A stretch of DNA of 20,843 nt from NCBI RefSeq assembly GCF_934277605.1, contig NZ_CAKQVD010000034.1, forward strand, positions 1-20,843, written 5' to 3'. A program made the translations under genes and the position numbers. The notes beneath the pieces are model-generated. The model was not told the origin of the DNA. It worked only from the letters and a program-made list of their open reading frames with translations, and searched no databases. This DNA comes from an uncultured Anaerotignum sp. Lineage in GTDB: Bacteria; Bacillota; Clostridia; Lachnospirales; Anaerotignaceae. Each line of letters opens with the position of its first letter. Positions within the stretch are counted from its first letter, which is position 1. Positions 15,258-20,843 of this stretch are shown here, one piece after another.

Positions 15258-15479
15258 ATGTATTCCCGAAAAAAAATTCCCGCACCCTTTGAAAAAACAC
15301 AGCCGAACACGCCCGATACGCAAAGGCCTTCCGTTTCCCCACAAGAAACCGTTATTCACGCAGAGGAAAAAATCACACCGAAAAACAGCCGCTCGCCCCT
15401 TTCGGCGCTTTTTCTTTTTTCCCTGCTTTCCGCAAAAAAGGATGCCTCTCGGGCGTGTGCCGATAACCCGAAACTTTGA
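15258..15479 (+). CDS. Small putative ORF of unknown function
   Basis: The 73-codon frame starts at an ATG with GGAGG five bases upstream, the only reason to take it seriously. The predicted product is polar and proline-rich at first (RKKIPAPFEKTQPNTPDTQR) and has one hydrophobic patch near residues 48-59 (PLSALFLFSLLS). It ends in SRACADNPKL, out of keeping with the rest, so the 3' part could be a frameshifted remnant. No family is recognised. It lies upstream of the radical SAM operon on the same strand, but a separate promoter (15517-15545) comes between them. Confidence 0.4.
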   Translation: MYSRKKIPAPFEKTQPNTPDTQRPSVSPQETVIHAEEKITPKNSRSPLSALFLFSLLSAKKDASRACADNPKL

Positions 15480-15516
15480 GTTGCCAGTCTGCATACGGAT
15501 ACGCCTGTTGCCTCTC

Positions 15517-15545
15517 TTGAAAAAGCAGCTTAGACGATGTATAAT
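15517..15545 (+). promoter_or_regulatory. Promoter of the radical SAM operon
   Basis: TTGAAA (15517-15522), 17-nt spacer, TATAAT (15540-15545). The start codon at 15597 follows about 45 nt after the predicted start site. No operator-like palindrome is evident. Confidence 0.82.
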
Positions 15546-15596
15546 GCAATATATACACACTCTTTAAGGTTATCCCATCAGCACTACGGAGGAAAA

Positions 15597-16499
15597 ATGA
15601 AGCTATCATCCTTTTTTCACTTTGCCACCTTTGGCGTAAAGACAATTCTGTTTAAAAAGAAATCGGCAATTCTCGGAACAATTATCGTAACCGATAAATG
15701 CAATCTGCATTGCAAGCACTGCTCCGTCAACAATATCACAGCCATCATCCATCCCTATAAGCAAATTCGGCAGGAAATGCAGCAGCTCTATGACATGGGT
15801 GTTCGCATTTTGTTCTTCTGTGGGGGCGAAACATTTCTTTGGAGGGATGGCACACGCACGCTCAGGGACTTGGTGATAGAAGCAAAGCGCATGGGCTTTC
15901 TCATCGTCAACGTGGTTACGAATGGGACGTTCCCCCTTCATCTTCCGGAGGCGGATTTAATTCTTTTGAGCCTGGATGGAGATAAGCAGCGGCATAATGA
16001 AGTGCGTGGCGATACCTATGATACCATCATGCAGAACATCCGCAATGCCTCCGCAGATAATATCTGCTTCTATATGGCAATCAATCAAATCAATAAGGAC
16101 CATATACGAGATGTTTGTCTAACCGCTCGGGATACCAAAAACGTAAGGGCAGTGTCCTTCAATTTTCACACACCCTATCCCGACACAAAGGAATTGGCCT
16201 TGAGCAAAGCGGAAAAAGCCAAGTGCTGTGCTGTGATCACCCAAATGATGAAAGAGGGCGCACCTGTTTTCAACCTCAAAAGTGCGTTTCCCTATCTCAT
16301 CGAAAATCGTTTCCCCACGCCCTGCCATCAGTGCGTAGTCATGGAAAACGGAACGCTGTCTACCTGTGGACGCTGTATCGCCGTTCCCGGTCTTTGCGAC
16401 CAATGCGGATACTTTTTCGTTGCCGAATATACGCTTTTGTTCAAAGGAAACCCAAAAATAATCTGTGAGATGCTTCATACATACTTGAAGTACATTTAG
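15597..16499 (+). CDS. Radical SAM protein with six-cysteine C-terminal tail (SPASM-like)
   Basis: A 300-residue radical SAM enzyme. The 4Fe-4S/SAM site CNLHCKHC gives Cys35, Cys39 and Cys42 (CxxxCxxC), followed by GGET (76-79), the SAM-binding motif, and TNGTFPL and LSLDGDKQRHNEVRG typical of the MoaA/PqqE-like fold. The C-terminal part has Cys243, Cys246, Cys257, Cys260, Cys267 and Cys270 (CHQC...CGRC...CDQC), enough for one or two auxiliary Fe-S clusters. The start has GGAGG 4 nt upstream; the 20 in-frame upstream codons are rejected. It is the first gene of an operon: its stop lies in TAGGAGGAATATG, which supplies the ribosome binding site of the next gene. Substrate unknown; a peptide or small-molecule modification role is inferred from the fold only. 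Confidence 0.88.
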   Translation: MKLSSFFHFATFGVKTILFKKKSAILGTIIVTDKCNLHCKHCSVNNITAIIHPYKQIRQEMQQLYDMGVRILFFCGGETFLWRDGTRTLRDLVIEAKRMGFLIVNVVTNGTFPLHLPEADLILLSLDGDKQRHNEVRGDTYDTIMQNIRNASADNICFYMAINQINKDHIRDVCLTARDTKNVRAVSFNFHTPYPDTKELALSKAEKAKCCAVITQMMKEGAPVFNLKSAFPYLIENRFPTPCHQCVVMENGTLSTCGRCIAVPGLCDQCGYFFVAEYTLLFKGNPKIICEMLHTYLKYI

Positions 16500-16506
16500 G
16501 AGGAAT

Positions 16507-17760
16507 ATGCGTTTTATTACAAGCTTAACAAGAATGTGGCTTACCCGAACAATACAGCCATTTACATTCAAAAATGAATATGACCGTCTTTTGCCGTTTG
16601 CGGAATGTGAAGCCCTCGGGTTATATGTGCATATCCCCTTTTGCAAGAGTATTTGCAACTTTTGCCCCTATTGCAAGGTGAGGTATTCCGCCGAACTGTG
16701 TGATACATATATAGACTCTTTGATACAAGAAATCCATCTTGTAGGGAGCCAACACGCAGAACGGAAAAAAGTAACCTCCCTCTATTTCGGCGGTGGGACA
16801 CCTGCGCTTGCGGCTCATCGGATAAAAGAAATTGTTGCTGCGCTGAAGCAGCACTTCGTAATCACAGAGGGAATCGGCATAGAGCTTCATCCCGATAATG
16901 TGCATGTGGAGGTACTGCAAGCATTGAAGGATGCAGGTGTAACAAAAATCAGCATTGGTGTTCAATCCTTCTGCCATAAATATCAAAAGCTTCTTGGCAG
17001 AAAGAAGCTTGATACCGCCAAAATGCTGTCTGCGTTGTCCGCCGTTCCCTTTGAAACCGTTTCCATGGACTTTATCTTTGCCTTGCCCGGACAAACCTAT
17101 GATGATTTGAAAACGGATATTGAAACTGCCTTTTCATTGGGTGCAAATCACATTGCCATATACCCGTTCATTGATTTCACCTTTACGGAAAGTCCCCTTG
17201 CCGCAATGCCTAAAAAAGCGAAACGCAGGCTGCTGGATGCCATCACGCAATATTGTTTGGATATGGGATATTTCCGCAGCTCTGTTTGGACATTCTCCAG
17301 TGAGCCAAACGCAAGCTATTCCTCCATGACCAGAGATACCTTCCTCGGCTTCGGCTGTTCCGCAACCAGTCTTTTCAAAGGGCAATTCAAAATCAATACC
17401 TTCGATGTTGCCTCCTATTGCGAAAGAATTTCCTCCGGCGAGCTTGCCACAGCATTGACCATTCGCTTTACCAAACGGCAACGGATGATTTACTGGCTGT
17501 TCTGGACAGCATACAGCACAAGAGTAAATGCAAAGGCGTTTGAAGCATTCTTTGGTGTGCCGCTGAAAAAAATGTATGGCATTGAGCTTTGGCTTGCAAA
17601 GCAATTCGGGCTGCTCAAGGAGCAAAACGGCACTTATGAAATGACGCTAAAGGGCGCCTTCTATTATCATTACTACGAAAATTTTTATACGCTGTCTTAT
17701 ATCGACAAAATGTGGGGAATCCTGCGAAAAGAAGCCTTTCCCAAGCAGCTTAAGCTGTAA
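16507..17760 (+). CDS. HemN/HemW-like radical SAM protein
   Basis: A 417-residue radical SAM protein of the coproporphyrinogen III dehydrogenase-like family. The signature HIPFCKSICNFCPYC carries the cluster cysteines 46, 50 and 53 plus the extra Cys56 seen in HemN-like proteins. SLYFGGGTPA (91-100), IELHPDN, ISIGVQSF and MDFIFALPGQT follow in the usual order, and the C-terminal part (from about 330) resembles the HemN_C winged-helix region. The family includes true HemN, the heme chaperone HemW, and ChuW/HutW-type heme-degrading methyltransferases; no other heme gene is nearby to decide. Unlike stand-alone HemW it is translationally coupled to another radical SAM gene, 7 nt upstream, and shares its strong terminator, so the two likely act on one pathway. 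Confidence 0.88.
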   Translation: MRFITSLTRMWLTRTIQPFTFKNEYDRLLPFAECEALGLYVHIPFCKSICNFCPYCKVRYSAELCDTYIDSLIQEIHLVGSQHAERKKVTSLYFGGGTPALAAHRIKEIVAALKQHFVITEGIGIELHPDNVHVEVLQALKDAGVTKISIGVQSFCHKYQKLLGRKKLDTAKMLSALSAVPFETVSMDFIFALPGQTYDDLKTDIETAFSLGANHIAIYPFIDFTFTESPLAAMPKKAKRRLLDAITQYCLDMGYFRSSVWTFSSEPNASYSSMTRDTFLGFGCSATSLFKGQFKINTFDVASYCERISSGELATALTIRFTKRQRMIYWLFWTAYSTRVNAKAFEAFFGVPLKKMYGIELWLAKQFGLLKEQNGTYEMTLKGAFYYHYYENFYTLSYIDKMWGILRKEAFPKQLKL

Positions 17761-17821
17761 AAGAACGAAAACCGCATCCTGCCAGGCATATCCGCTTGGT
17801 ATAGAGGCAACCCTTGCATAA

Positions 17822-17880
17822 GCTGAAAAGCGGAACAGGCATACCCAAAATCATGCCCGTTCCGCTTTTCAGCCTTTTTT
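17822..17880 (+). terminator. Strong intrinsic terminator of the radical SAM operon
   Basis: The stem GCTGAAAAGCGGAAC/GTTCCGCTTTTCAGC (17822-17836 with 17859-17873) continues as GGCAT/ATGCC around a 10-nt loop, for 20 bp overall with one mismatch, and is followed by T6. Confidence 0.9.
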
Positions 17881-17887
17881 CTTCCTT

Positions 17888-18145
17888 TTATACGCCCATC
17901 ATTTTCATCAGCTCGGCCAACTGCCTTTGCTCCTGCTGTGGCAGGCTTGCCGCAACCGCCGCAAGCAATGCCCTCTGCTCCTCAGGCGGCAGCTTGCCCC
18001 CTGCCGATAGCCGCTCCCCGTATTCCAGAAAAATATCCAGTCTTTCCATGCCGCTTTTTCCTCTGCATTTTTCCGCCGCCTCCCGCAGTATAGAGAGCCG
18101 CTCCTCGCCCAAGGCCTGCAGCTCAGGGATTTCCCATGCACTCAT
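17888..18145 (-). CDS. Small hypothetical protein, paralogous tail with the upstream gene
   Basis: An 85-residue, predicted all-helical, charged protein without signal peptide or membrane segment. Its C-terminus LLAAVAASLPQQEQRQLAEL resembles the end of the upstream gene's product (LLQAVGEYVSAQERGQLQRL), and both finish with a Met-Met pair. The start at 18145 is chosen over the ATG at 18151 because GGAGG is correctly spaced only for the former. That gives a 4-nt ATGA overlap with the upstream stop, i.e. translational coupling. No known family is recognised. Confidence 0.7.
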   Translation of the reverse strand: MSAWEIPELQALGEERLSILREAAEKCRGKSGMERLDIFLEYGERLSAGGKLPPEEQRALLAAVAASLPQQEQRQLAELMKMMGV

Positions 18146-18585
18146 TTCCATTCCTCCCCCTCCAAAAGCTCCTTCATATCCATCATCCGCACAAGCCGCT
18201 GTAACTGTCCCCGCTCCTGTGCGGATACATATTCCCCAACGGCCTGCAAAAGCTTTTTCTGTCGCAGACGGGGCGGCTCCTGCTGTCGCTCACGGGCTTC
18301 CAAAAGCTCTCCGCCAAGCACCCGCCGCAGCTCCATCAGCCGCACCACAAGATATAACTCCTTTTGATATTCCCGATTCAAAAAGGGAATCGCTGCAAAA
18401 ATCATATTTTCTCTTTGGCTGCCGGAAAAGCCCTCCTTCTGCGTCTCCGGCAATTTCTCCTTGGGTGGTGTCCCCATCAGCCGTTGTAAGCGCTGCATAC
18501 GCTTGAGCATTTTCATGGCATCCTGCCCGCTCTCGCCCATCAACGCCGAAAGCATCTCCGTCTGTTTTTGCTCCTCCACGGACAT
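18142..18585 (-). CDS. Hypothetical helical protein, coupled to a related small gene
   Basis: A 147-residue soluble, helical, Gln/Arg/Glu-rich protein. The N-terminal half has a methionine-rich stretch (MKMLKRMQRLQRLMG), the middle a segment FAAIPFLNREYQKELYLVVR, and the end QKKLLQAVGEYVSAQERGQL followed by a Met-Met pair. That ending recurs in the downstream gene, suggesting the pair arose by partial duplication. GGGGGAG precedes the start closely. A plausible promoter lies at 18610-18637. The function is unknown, and the location gives no clue because the flanking genes are divergent or convergent. Confidence 0.72.
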   Translation of the reverse strand: MSVEEQKQTEMLSALMGESGQDAMKMLKRMQRLQRLMGTPPKEKLPETQKEGFSGSQRENMIFAAIPFLNREYQKELYLVVRLMELRRVLGGELLEARERQQEPPRLRQKKLLQAVGEYVSAQERGQLQRLVRMMDMKELLEGEEWK

Positions 18586-18609
18586 TCTCCCCCTTTTTCA
18601 TGGAATCTT

Positions 18610-18637
18610 ATCATAAAGATATGCCCCCAAGTGCCAA
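18610..18637 (-). promoter_or_regulatory. Probable promoter of the two helical-protein genes
   Basis: On the minus strand TTGGCA (18632-18637), 16 nt, TATGAT (18610-18615). The start codon follows about 25 nt later. Good hexamers with slightly short spacing. Confidence 0.5.
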
Positions 18638-18682
18638 AAAATGCTTTTTCACATACTTTGATAAGGAAAGGAGATGCTTGCC

Positions 18683-18922
18683 ATGTCTTTGATAAAACGC
18701 ATCCCTTCCACAGAAGCCGCTGACAAAAGGCTTTCCATCGCCTTTCTGGATACGGGAATCTCCTCTGTGGAGGATTTTATTTTGCCCGAAAACCGCATTG
18801 TCGCCTTTCGGGATTTGATGAACGGAAAAACCGAGCCGTATGATGATAACGGTCACGGCACTCATGTCACGTGTCAAAAAGGCAGCCCGGAACATATGAA
18901 ACGTCTAAAAGCCGTGTCATAG
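18683..18922 (+). pseudogene. Truncated subtilisin-like (S8) serine peptidase fragment
   Basis: The 79-codon frame carries the N-terminal third of a subtilase: IAFLDTGISSVEDF (catalytic Asp region) and YDDNGHGTHVT (catalytic His region), with RIVAFRDLMNGKTEPYDDNG strongly recalling AprX-type intracellular subtilases. After GHGTHVT the expected GxxAG sequence and the whole Ser-containing part are missing, and the frame ends with the unrelated CQKGSPEHMKRLKAVS. It cannot be an active peptidase alone. AAGGAG lies 9 nt before the ATG at 18683, so the upstream half still looks expressible. Most likely an internal deletion joined the 5' and 3' ends of an older gene, or two genes. Confidence 0.7.
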
Positions 18923-18937
18923 ATTGCCGCTATAAGC

Positions 18938-18999
18938 AAAGCCCCCTTCCAAGTATCCGTGATGGTATTCTCACACCTTTCAACGCAGAAGGGGGCTTT
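18938..18999. terminator. Long-loop hairpin between convergent genes
   Basis: Perfect 12-bp arms AAAGCCCCCTTC (18938-18949) and GAAGGGGGCTTT (18988-18999) enclose 38 nt that hold a small GTGA/TCAC hairpin. T tracts are short on both sides. It probably acts as a two-way terminator for the peptidase fragment and the large surface protein. Confidence 0.5.
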
Positions 19000-19052
19000 C
19001 ATCGTTTTCGATGATTGCTTTTATTTATTTTTCGGTCACTTGCCCTTTTCAG

Positions 19053-20843
19053 TTACTTCTCATTCAAATTCCTTGTAATGGTAACTGTTTTTGTTTCGTT
19101 GTCCCATGCCACCATCGCTTTTAGCTCATCTGCCACAAAGCGTACAGGCACATAGGTGCGTCCGTCAATGATGATCGGTGCAACACCGTATTTCTCCAAT
19201 GCTTTCCCAATCGTCATTCTAATTTCCTTGCCATCCATCACAAGAATAACCTCTTTTGCCGTCTCATTCCATTTCACTTCGCCGCCAAGTGCCTCCGTGA
19301 TGAAACGAATCGGAACCAGAGTTCTGTTATTTCTGATTACAGGCGCAGCGTCCTTTTGAGAAGCCACACCGTTGGAAATCAGCAGCTTACTGCCAATCTG
19401 CATTTGCACCACCGTCTGCCTTCCCTCCTGTTCGGGAGAAATCGGCTCAAACACAGCCTTAATTTTCACCTTGGATGCAGGCATGATAAACGTAAATTCG
19501 CCGTTGCCCTTGTCCTCCGATGCGATTTCCTTGCCGTTTTGATCCAAAATAGCCAGACTTTCAAGCGCATATCCCTCTTTCGGCACAACGGTAATCGTCA
19601 CACGCTTACCCTCGGCTGCATTTTGGGGGCTGATGCTCACAGAGCCGTTTTCGCTCCCGCTTGGCCCGGAAATCGAATAGCTTGTCTTACCGCCGGATCT
19701 GCTGCCGCCGCCGCTGCCGCCGCCGCTGCTGCCGGCAAACTGCGCCGTCAGCTTGGTTACATCCGCCGGAACGCTGCCCCTCGGTGCGTAGAGCTTACCG
19801 TCGCTGCCAAGCCACATAAAGTAGCTGCCGGTATTTCCGTCCGGACGGGTCAGGCCCTCGGATGCAGGTGCGGTAAATGCGCCGCCGTTTTTCACAATGA
19901 TTTGAATATCCTCGGAGCTGTTACCCAGCTTGCCGCCGCCAAGGGCAAGGGTAACGGCTTTCAGCCTGTCAGAGCCAAGCGTGTCGGGTTTCAGGACTTC
20001 AAGGACGGGGCGGAAACCGAGGGTGACGTTCCGATCCGAGTACGAGCTGCAACCCCAGAAGCGGACCCAGTGGTACCCACGACCCGCCCGGGTCGACGCC
20101 AAATAGCTAGTAGTATCTTGCCCCCAGGAAAGCATCCGCTTCCAGTTTTGGATATATCCGCTGTTCTTGTTCAGCATCGTGTCCCATTCGTTGCTTTGTG
20201 GCGTGCCGTGTTGGGGCTCACCCGAGCCTGTACCGCCACTTCCCGCAGACGGCGCACGCAGCGTATAGTCCACACCGCCTGCGGCATAGTTCTTGCCGAA
20301 AATCAACCCTGCGGTGTTCAGGTCATCCCAGCTTACCGTATGCGTTACAGCATAATCCGCCACGAACAGGCTGTGGGGATATCTTTCCCGCTGTGCATAC
20401 TCCTCGGTGGTTGCCATCTCCGACATGAGCTTGTAGGCGTCCACCGTCCCTGCGTAGGTAAAGGGCACATAGTGCAGGGTGCTGTCCAGCAGATCTCTGT
20501 TTGCCGTGCCGGGAATGTTCATCGCCGACAAATCGAAGTAATATCTGCCGCCGGGAGTGAGGGAGAACTGTTCTGATAAAGCAAACTGCGCCGTCAGCTT
20601 GGTTACATCCGCCGGAACGCTGTCCCCCGGTGCGTACAGCTTACCGTCGCTGCCAAGCCACATAAAGTAGCTGCCGGTATCTCCATCGGGGCGGGTCAGA
20701 CCCTCGGATGCAGGCGCAGCAAATGCGCTGCCGTTTTTCACAATGATTTGAATATCCTTGGAACTGTTACCCAGCTTGCCGCCGCCAAGGTCAAGGGTAA
20801 CGACCTTCAGTCCGTCAGAGCCCAGTGTGTCAGGGTTCAGGAC
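19053..20843 (-). CDS. Large repeat surface-type protein with candidate DGR variable domain (5' end outside window)
   Basis: The last 596 residues of a larger protein that enters from the right edge. In order: a beta-grasp repeat resembling InlB B/Listeria-Bacteroides repeats (LKVVTLDLGGGKLG...GSYFMWLGSDGKLYAPG...VTKLTAQF); a domain of about 200 residues resembling the C-type-lectin/FGE-sulfatase fold, ending in RGYHWVRFWGCSSYSDRN and GFRPVLEV; a second copy of the beta-grasp repeat; a Gly/Ser linker; a bacterial-repeat domain (GYALESLAILDQ...FTFIMPASKVKIKAVF); and a C-terminal copper amine oxidase N-type domain with IRNNRTLVPIRFITEALGG and IDGRTYVPVRFVADEL. The lectin-like domain with GFRP at its end is the architecture of DGR target proteins. 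The C-terminal domain matches that of the secreted protein at 4738-5844, suggesting a shared envelope-binding mode. Confidence 0.85.
   Translation of the reverse strand, partial: VLNPDTLGSDGLKVVTLDLGGGKLGNSSKDIQIIVKNGSAFAAPASEGLTRPDGDTGSYFMWLGSDGKLYAPGDSVPADVTKLTAQFALSEQFSLTPGGRYYFDLSAMNIPGTANRDLLDSTLHYVPFTYAGTVDAYKLMSEMATTEEYAQRERYPHSLFVADYAVTHTVSWDDLNTAGLIFGKNYAAGGVDYTLRAPSAGSGGTGSGEPQHGTPQSNEWDTMLNKNSGYIQNWKRMLSWGQDTTSYLASTRAGRGYHWVRFWGCSSYSDRNVTLGFRPVLEVLKPDTLGSDRLKAVTLALGGGKLGNSSEDIQIIVKNGGAFTAPASEGLTRPDGNTGSYFMWLGSDGKLYAPRGSVPADVTKLTAQFAGSSGGGSGGGSRSGGKTSYSISGPSGSENGSVSISPQNAAEGKRVTITVVPKEGYALESLAILDQNGKEIASEDKGNGEFTFIMPASKVKIKAVFEPISPEQEGRQTVVQMQIGSKLLISNGVASQKDAAPVIRNNRTLVPIRFITEALGGEVKWNETAKEVILVMDGKEIRMTIGKALEKYGVAPIIIDGRTYVPVRFVADELKAMVAWDNETKTVTITRNLNEK
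19735..19997 (-). repeat. Direct repeat copy A of the surface-protein module
   Basis: This 263-bp segment matches 20581-20843 at an offset of exactly 846 bp (282 codons) with scattered substitutions. It encodes the beta-grasp repeat. Copy A is the one nearer the C-terminus and is followed there by the Gly/Ser linker. Confidence 0.9.
20004..20099 (-). other. Candidate DGR variable region (VR)
   Basis: In sense orientation these 32 codons, from GCG TCG ACC to GGT TTC CGC CCC GTC, hold only 9 adenines in 96 bases, far below the neighbouring coding sequence. Many codons at presumably surface-exposed positions end in C (TAC, CAC, GTC, CGC, TTC, TGC, AGC), as expected when AAC codons of a template repeat are randomised at adenines. 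They precede and include GFRPV, the conserved end of DGR lectin-fold targets. No template repeat or reverse transcriptase is in the window. Confidence 0.6.
20581..20843 (-). repeat. Direct repeat copy B, running to the window edge
   Basis: Second copy of the 846-bp period module, beginning at GCAAACTGCGCC on the plus strand. It is still matching copy A at the last base of the window (TTCAGGAC), so the repeat continues outside. In copy A the next bases toward higher coordinates encode GFRPVLEV of the candidate variable region. Confidence 0.9.

Noticed and set aside
15440..15515. A c-di-GMP-I (GEMM)-like riboswitch on either strand
   Set aside because: Only a short CGGGTTATCGG-like string is reminiscent; the CACGCACAGGGCAAACC and ACGCAAAGCC cores are absent.
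15189..15560. Minus-strand ORF opposite the small putative gene
   Set aside because: Low-complexity Lys/Arg/Phe/Cys-rich sequence, no ribosome site, no family resemblance.
19356..20576. 406-codon plus-strand ORF
   Set aside because: Antisense to the repeat surface-protein gene; its Ala-rich stretch is the complement of the Gly/Ser linker, and it has no recognisable domain.
19053..20843. A complete DGR cassette in the window
   Set aside because: No reverse transcriptase, Avd-like ORF or template-repeat copy is present on either strand; only the target gene is seen.

Overview
The window looks like a chromosomal segment of a Gram-positive, anaerobic Clostridia-type bacterium, probably from the Lachnospirales. 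The evidence is strong AGGAGG-type ribosome binding sites, housekeeping-type TTGACA-17-TATAAT promoters, a type A RNase P RNA, the dgt-dnaG-rpoD-trmK-nif3 gene order typical of Firmicutes, oxygen-sensitive radical SAM enzymes, and exported proteins with copper amine oxidase N-terminal-type domains. Genus-level placement is not possible from sequence alone.

Layout. (1) 1-223: a 157-bp period repeat built of hairpins, resembling the ends of IS200/IS605-type elements. (2) 279-2942: a BlaI/MecI repressor and BlaR1-type M56 sensor peptidase operon behind a strong promoter with two BlaI-type operators; the sensor gene is broken by a one-base shift in an A6 run. (3) 3012-3572: a beta-carbonic anhydrase. 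(4) 3706-5844: a small membrane-anchored OB-fold protein whose start codon seems lost, a small Xre-type regulator, and a secreted protein with copper amine oxidase N-terminal-type, DUF4163 and DUF3298-like domains.

(5) 5961-14193 is the housekeeping core, all on the minus strand: dgt, then dnaG-rpoD (primase and primary sigma factor), then trmK-nif3-uridine kinase-like as a tightly packed operon, and then rnpB from its own consensus promoter, whose -35 box contains the stop codon of the upstream gene. A 388-bp gene-free gap between dgt and dnaG is rich in perfect hairpins. (6) 14325-15113: a PrpE/Pnkp-like metallophosphatase.

(7) 15258-17880, plus strand: a small putative ORF, then a two-gene radical SAM operon (a MoaA/SPASM-like enzyme with a six-cysteine tail, and a HemN/HemW-like enzyme) with a very good promoter and a strong terminator. 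(8) 17888-18585: two coupled small proteins of unknown function that share a ~30-residue motif. (9) 18683-18922: a truncated subtilisin-like fragment holding the Asp and His but not the Ser of the triad.

(10) 19053-20843: the most interesting part. It is the 3' end of a large repeat-containing surface-type protein with a C-type-lectin/FGE-like domain ending in GFRPVLEV. The 96 nt before and including that motif are strikingly poor in adenine (9 of 96), which is what the variable region of a diversity-generating retroelement (DGR) looks like. The module belongs to an 846-bp tandem unit that runs off the window, so more than one variable region may exist in the same protein. No reverse transcriptase or template repeat lies inside the window.
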